A DNA stretch of 64,000 nt from Euzebyales bacterium (GTDB lineage Bacteria; Actinomycetota; Nitriliruptoria; Euzebyales; JAHELV01). Positions 61,304-64,000 of this stretch are shown piece by piece. Location: assembly GCA_036374135.1 (NCBI GenBank), contig DASUUK010000004.1:1-64000 (forward strand), in the 5' to 3' direction. Position 1 is the stretch's first letter. Each line of letters starts with the position of its first letter. The notes beneath the pieces are model-generated. The model did not search any database. It was not told the origin of the DNA and worked only from the letters and a program-made list of their open reading frames with translations. Position numbers and translations under genes: made by a program.

Positions 61304-62026
61304 ATGGCGCTGTTCCGCGAGCAGGGCGTCGTCCTGCGGACCTACAAGCTCGGCGAGACCGACCGCATCGTGAACCTGCTGACGGCCGGTCGGGGCAAGG
61401 TGCGCGCTGTCGCAAAGGGCGTGCGCAAGCCGGGGTCGCGCTTCGGTGGGCGGCTCGAGCCGTTCAGCCACGTCGACCTGCAGCTGTACGAGGGACGCAA
61501 CCTCGACATCGTGACGCAGGTCGAGCTGATCGACGGCTTCGCGGCGGTGCGTGCCGACTTCAGTCTGTCGGCGTGCGGGTCGAGCATGGTCGAGGCCGCC
61601 GACGTGATAGCGCAGGAGGGCGAGCGGTCCAACCGGTTGTACGTGCTGCTCCTCGATGGCCTGCGACAGCTGGCCGCAGGCCCCACGTGGCCCGCCACCA
61701 CGCTCGACGCGTACCTGCTGCGGCTGGCGTCCGTGGCCGGGTACCACCCGCAGCTCGACGCCTGCGCGGCGTGTGGCGCACCGGGCCAGCACGACGTGTT
61801 CCACCTGGCCGCCGGGGGCGTGGTGTGCTTCCGGTGCGCGCCGGGTGGCACACGGCCGCTGGAGCCCGCGACGATCGGCCTGCTCCGGACGCTCGCCGGC
61901 GCTGACTGGGGTGCCACCGCCGCCGCGGACGCGCGGCCCCGCCGAGCGGTCGGGGCGCTGATCAACAGCTACCTGGCCTACCACCTCGGCCGCTCGCTGA
62001 AGTCGTGGGAGCTGGTGCCGCGATGA
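61304..62026 (+). CDS. recO: DNA repair protein RecO
   Basis: 240 aa. N-terminal OB fold (YKLGETDRIVNLLTAGRGKVRAVAKGVRK), helical middle, and a C-terminal zinc finger CAACGAPG plus CFRCAP, the four Cys of RecO. It loads RecA with RecF and RecR. The ATG at 61304 is seven bases after a TAGCCT box (61292-61297) with no Shine-Dalgarno, so it may be leaderless; an in-frame GTG lies two codons earlier. uppS follows, the standard recO-uppS order. Confidence 0.93.
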   Translation: MALFREQGVVLRTYKLGETDRIVNLLTAGRGKVRAVAKGVRKPGSRFGGRLEPFSHVDLQLYEGRNLDIVTQVELIDGFAAVRADFSLSACGSSMVEAADVIAQEGERSNRLYVLLLDGLRQLAAGPTWPATTLDAYLLRLASVAGYHPQLDACAACGAPGQHDVFHLAAGGVVCFRCAPGGTRPLEPATIGLLRTLAGADWGATAAADARPRRAVGALINSYLAYHLGRSLKSWELVPR

Positions 62027-62090
62027 ACGCGTCAGCGGTCACCGAACCGGCCGGGGGGCACCCTGCTCGCGTCAGCGAGGAGGGTGGGCT

Positions 62091-62831
62091 ATGACCGGTG
62101 ACCCCGATCCGCACCCGACGATTCATCCCGACCGGGTGCCCCGGCATGTGGCGATCATCATGGACGGTAACGGCCGGTGGGCGGGCGAGCGCGGGCTGCC
62201 ACGGCGGGAGGGCCACGAGGCGGGGGAGCACGCCCTGTTCGACACGGTCGAGGGCGCGCTGGAGCTGGGCATCCGGTGGCTGACGGTCTATGCGTTCTCG
62301 ACCGAGAACTGGCGCCGCCCGCCCGGCGAGGTCCGGTTCATCATGAACTTCAACCGCGACCTGCTGCGCCGACGCACGGGCGAGCTCGACGAGCGGCAGG
62401 TGCGGATCAGGTTCATCGGCCGCCAGACGCGCCCGATCCCCGCCAGCCTGCGACGCCTGATGGCAGACAGCGAGGCGCGGACCAGCCACCACCGCCGCAT
62501 GACGCTGCAGATCGCGTTCAACTACGGCGGTCGCGCCGAGCTCGCGGACGCCGCGCAGGCGCTGGCGCGTGAGGTGGCCGCCGGCGAGCTGAACCCCGGC
62601 AAGATCGACGAGGCGGCCGTCGAACGGCACCTGTACACGACCGACGCTCCCGACGTCGACCTGCTGATCCGCACCTCGGGTGAGCAGCGCCTGTCGAACT
62701 ATCTGCCATGGCAGGCCGCGTACGCGGAACTGGTGTTCACGCCCCTGTACTGGCCCGACTTCGGGCGGGCCGCACTGCGTGACGCCGTCGCCGAGTACCA
62801 GCGCCGCACGCGCCGCTTCGGCAAGGTCTGA
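62091..62831 (+). CDS. uppS: Isoprenyl (undecaprenyl) diphosphate synthase
   Basis: 246 aa. cis-prenyltransferase motifs: HVAIIMDGNGRWA with the catalytic Asp, GHEAGEHAL, YAFSTENWRRP, and C-terminal DLLIRTSGEQRLSNYLPWQ. It makes the C50/C55 lipid carrier for cell-wall precursors. GAGGAGGGTGGG precedes the ATG. Confidence 0.95.
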   Translation: MTGDPDPHPTIHPDRVPRHVAIIMDGNGRWAGERGLPRREGHEAGEHALFDTVEGALELGIRWLTVYAFSTENWRRPPGEVRFIMNFNRDLLRRRTGELDERQVRIRFIGRQTRPIPASLRRLMADSEARTSHHRRMTLQIAFNYGGRAELADAAQALAREVAAGELNPGKIDEAAVERHLYTTDAPDVDLLIRTSGEQRLSNYLPWQAAYAELVFTPLYWPDFGRAALRDAVAEYQRRTRRFGKV

Positions 62832-62852
62832 GCCGCGACCGCATCGCGCCGC

Positions 62853-63656
62853 TCACACCCGGTGTGCGGCGAGGACGTCGTCCACCAGCGCGGCGAACCG
62901 TGCCGGTTGCTCGAGGTTGATCAGATGCGCGGCGCCGGCGACCTCGACCAGCCGGGCGCGCGGCAGGTGGTCGGCCAGATGGCGGGCAATGCGGTCGAAG
63001 CCCGGAGCGTCGTGGCTGCCGACCAGCACGAGCGTGGGGATGTCGACGTCGCCCAGCCGGTCGCGCACCAGGGGTTCGACCAGTTGGGCCCCGCTGTCTG
63101 CGGCGCGGGCCTGCGCGGCCTGTCGTGGCAGCAGTTCCCGCAGCCAGGCCGTGACCCGGCTGCGCACGTCGGCGTCGACATCGTCGGCCGACCGACCCAC
63201 GCCGTCGACGAACCAGCGCAGGTTGATCGCCAGTGCGCGGTCGATGCCGCCGGCGTCGAGGGCCTCACCCTCGGCGTCGAGGTCGGCCCGGACATCGTCG
63301 GCCAGCGTGATGCCGGGCAACGCCGAGCCCGCGAGCACCATCGCCGCCACACGGTCCGGGGCGGTGACCGCCGTGTCGAGCACGATCCGCCCGCCGTTCG
63401 ACGAGCCGACCAGCACCGCACGCTCGATGCCGGCGTCGTCCATGACGCCGAGCAGATCGTCGTGGTCGTAGTAGTCGCGCGCCGGGTCCGGTGACGCCCC
63501 GAACCCGCGGACGTCGTAGCGCACGACACGGTTGGTTGTGGCGAAGCGGGTGAACTCGCGATCCCACTGGTGCCGGTCGGCGATGCCAGCGTGGACCAGG
63601 ACCACCGCGGGCTCCCCGATGCCCGCCGACTCGACGCACAGATCAGTGGGGGGCAT
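62853..63656 (-). CDS. Alpha/beta-hydrolase fold enzyme
   Basis: 267 aa from an ATG behind GGAGGTCACC. Nucleophile elbow GSSNGGR, catalytic Asp in VGSHDAPGFD, His in AGAAHLINLEQP, and the oxyanion strand VVLVHAGIADRHQWD. DVRGFGASPDP matches the family. Could be an esterase or C-C hydrolase; the substrate is not apparent. It converges on uppS. Confidence 0.87.
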   Translation of the reverse strand: MPPTDLCVESAGIGEPAVVLVHAGIADRHQWDREFTRFATTNRVVRYDVRGFGASPDPARDYYDHDDLLGVMDDAGIERAVLVGSSNGGRIVLDTAVTAPDRVAAMVLAGSALPGITLADDVRADLDAEGEALDAGGIDRALAINLRWFVDGVGRSADDVDADVRSRVTAWLRELLPRQAAQARAADSGAQLVEPLVRDRLGDVDIPTLVLVGSHDAPGFDRIARHLADHLPRARLVEVAGAAHLINLEQPARFAALVDDVLAAHRV

Positions 63657-63786
63657 GGGTGACCTCCGAGGCGTGCTCCCGTCAGGATCGCACACCGCCC
63701 GAGGTGCTCGACGGACGCACGGTGACGTTCTGGCCGAGCCTGGCGACGTCCAGCAGGCGTCTGACGCCGTCCACGACCCCGGCTGC

Positions 63787-64000
63787 TCAGCCCGCGGCGG
63801 GCTGCGGTTCCAGCAACTGGTCGACCGGCGCGTACGCGTCGGTCAGCACCGGTGCGTCGCCGATGAAGGCGTCGAGCGACGCGCCGGTGATCACCTGTTC
63901 ACCCTCGCCGCGGGCGTCGAGTTGGCGCTGGATCGCCATTGCATCGACGGCGTCAGTACCGACCATCACGAAGTTGCCGCCCACGTCGCCGGCGAGCCGT
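63787..64000 (-). CDS. Spermidine-synthase-like protein, C-terminal fragment
   Basis: 71 codons ending TAG-equivalent stop TGA at 63787; the gene continues beyond the window edge. The tail PVLTDAYAPVDQLL matches the C-terminus of spermidine-synthase-like (often fused MFS/spermidine synthase) proteins, whose last conserved block is LTDDYAPVxxLL. GNFVMVG also fits the family end. Too short to establish the rest. Confidence 0.6.
   Translation of the reverse strand, partial: RLAGDVGGNFVMVGTDAVDAMAIQRQLDARGEGEQVITGASLDAFIGDAPVLTDAYAPVDQLLEPQPAAG

Noticed and set aside
1-64000. tRNA or rRNA genes
   Set aside because: I scanned the gaps for cloverleaf-like patterns and GTTC-type T-arm motifs and found nothing convincing; a covariance-model scan would be decisive.

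Overview
The window is high-GC, gene-dense bacterial chromosome with short intergenic gaps, many 1-4 base start/stop overlaps and frequent GTG starts. The gene content points to Actinomycetota: a DUF1876 protein of the Rv2632c type, a CysO-like sulfur carrier, a CxxC glutaredoxin-like membrane protein, an HrcA-DnaJ operon, a DUF6325 protein, and recurrent TANNNT boxes 6-8 bases before start codons, as in leaderless actinobacterial transcripts. A deep-branching class such as Nitriliruptoria would fit, but that is inference. I see no rRNA, tRNA, insertion sequence, prophage or CRISPR array.

Layout. (1) 1-2794: polar amino-acid ABC importer. (2) 3102-6816: HAD hydrolase, secreted M14 zinc carboxypeptidase, DUF1876 protein. 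(3) 7001-9714: a tightly coupled operon joining a GlpA-type flavoprotein to SdhB, SdhC and SdhD homologues, with no succinate dehydrogenase flavoprotein. (4) 9855-15514: phosphoribosyltransferase, PrmC-like methyltransferase, AI-2E-family membrane protein, small proteins, a YbjQ-like protein, a cyclic-nucleotide-binding protein, a frameshifted DUF6325 gene and a scrap of glutamate decarboxylase. (5) 15764-20983: secreted protein, then a 1274-residue tandem-cyclase/AAA/TPR protein. (6) 21022-25581: CBM48 remnant, kynurenine-formamidase-like protein with a ThDP enzyme, zinc-ribbon protein, multi-pass membrane protein. (7) 25803-29724: sulfate assimilation, headed by a sulfite reductase fused to a CysO/MoaD-like carrier ending in Gly-Gly, then APS reductase. 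(8) 30213-32863: leuS behind a leucine-rich leader peptide and terminator. (9) 32893-38627: a four-copy tandem repeat, comEA-comEC, holA, a HAD-IIA phosphatase, rpsT. (10) 38803-41899: a duplicated promoter-like unit, lepA and hemW. (11) 42326-48182: a three-gene operon of two Cache-HAMP-cyclase-like receptors flanking an MscS channel with a cyclic-nucleotide-type domain; the usual catalytic and binding residues are eroded in all three. (12) 48448-62831: SRPBCC protein, lipoprotein, then hrcA-dnaJ-(truncated rsmE)-helD-prolyl oligopeptidase-zinc ribbon-HIT-phoH-ybeY-CNNM/CorC-cdd-era and recO-uppS. (13) 62853-64000: alpha/beta hydrolase and the C-terminal end of a spermidine-synthase-like gene.

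The strongest candidates for undescribed biology are the GlpA-SdhBCD hybrid complex, the sulfite reductase/sulfur-carrier fusion and the apparently catalytically dead cyclase/channel operon. The clearest regulatory element is the leuS attenuator. Several genes are broken or are fragments (DUF6325, glutamate decarboxylase, CBM48, HdeD-like, rsmE). Two of these are single-base shifts in GC-rich DNA and could be sequencing errors.
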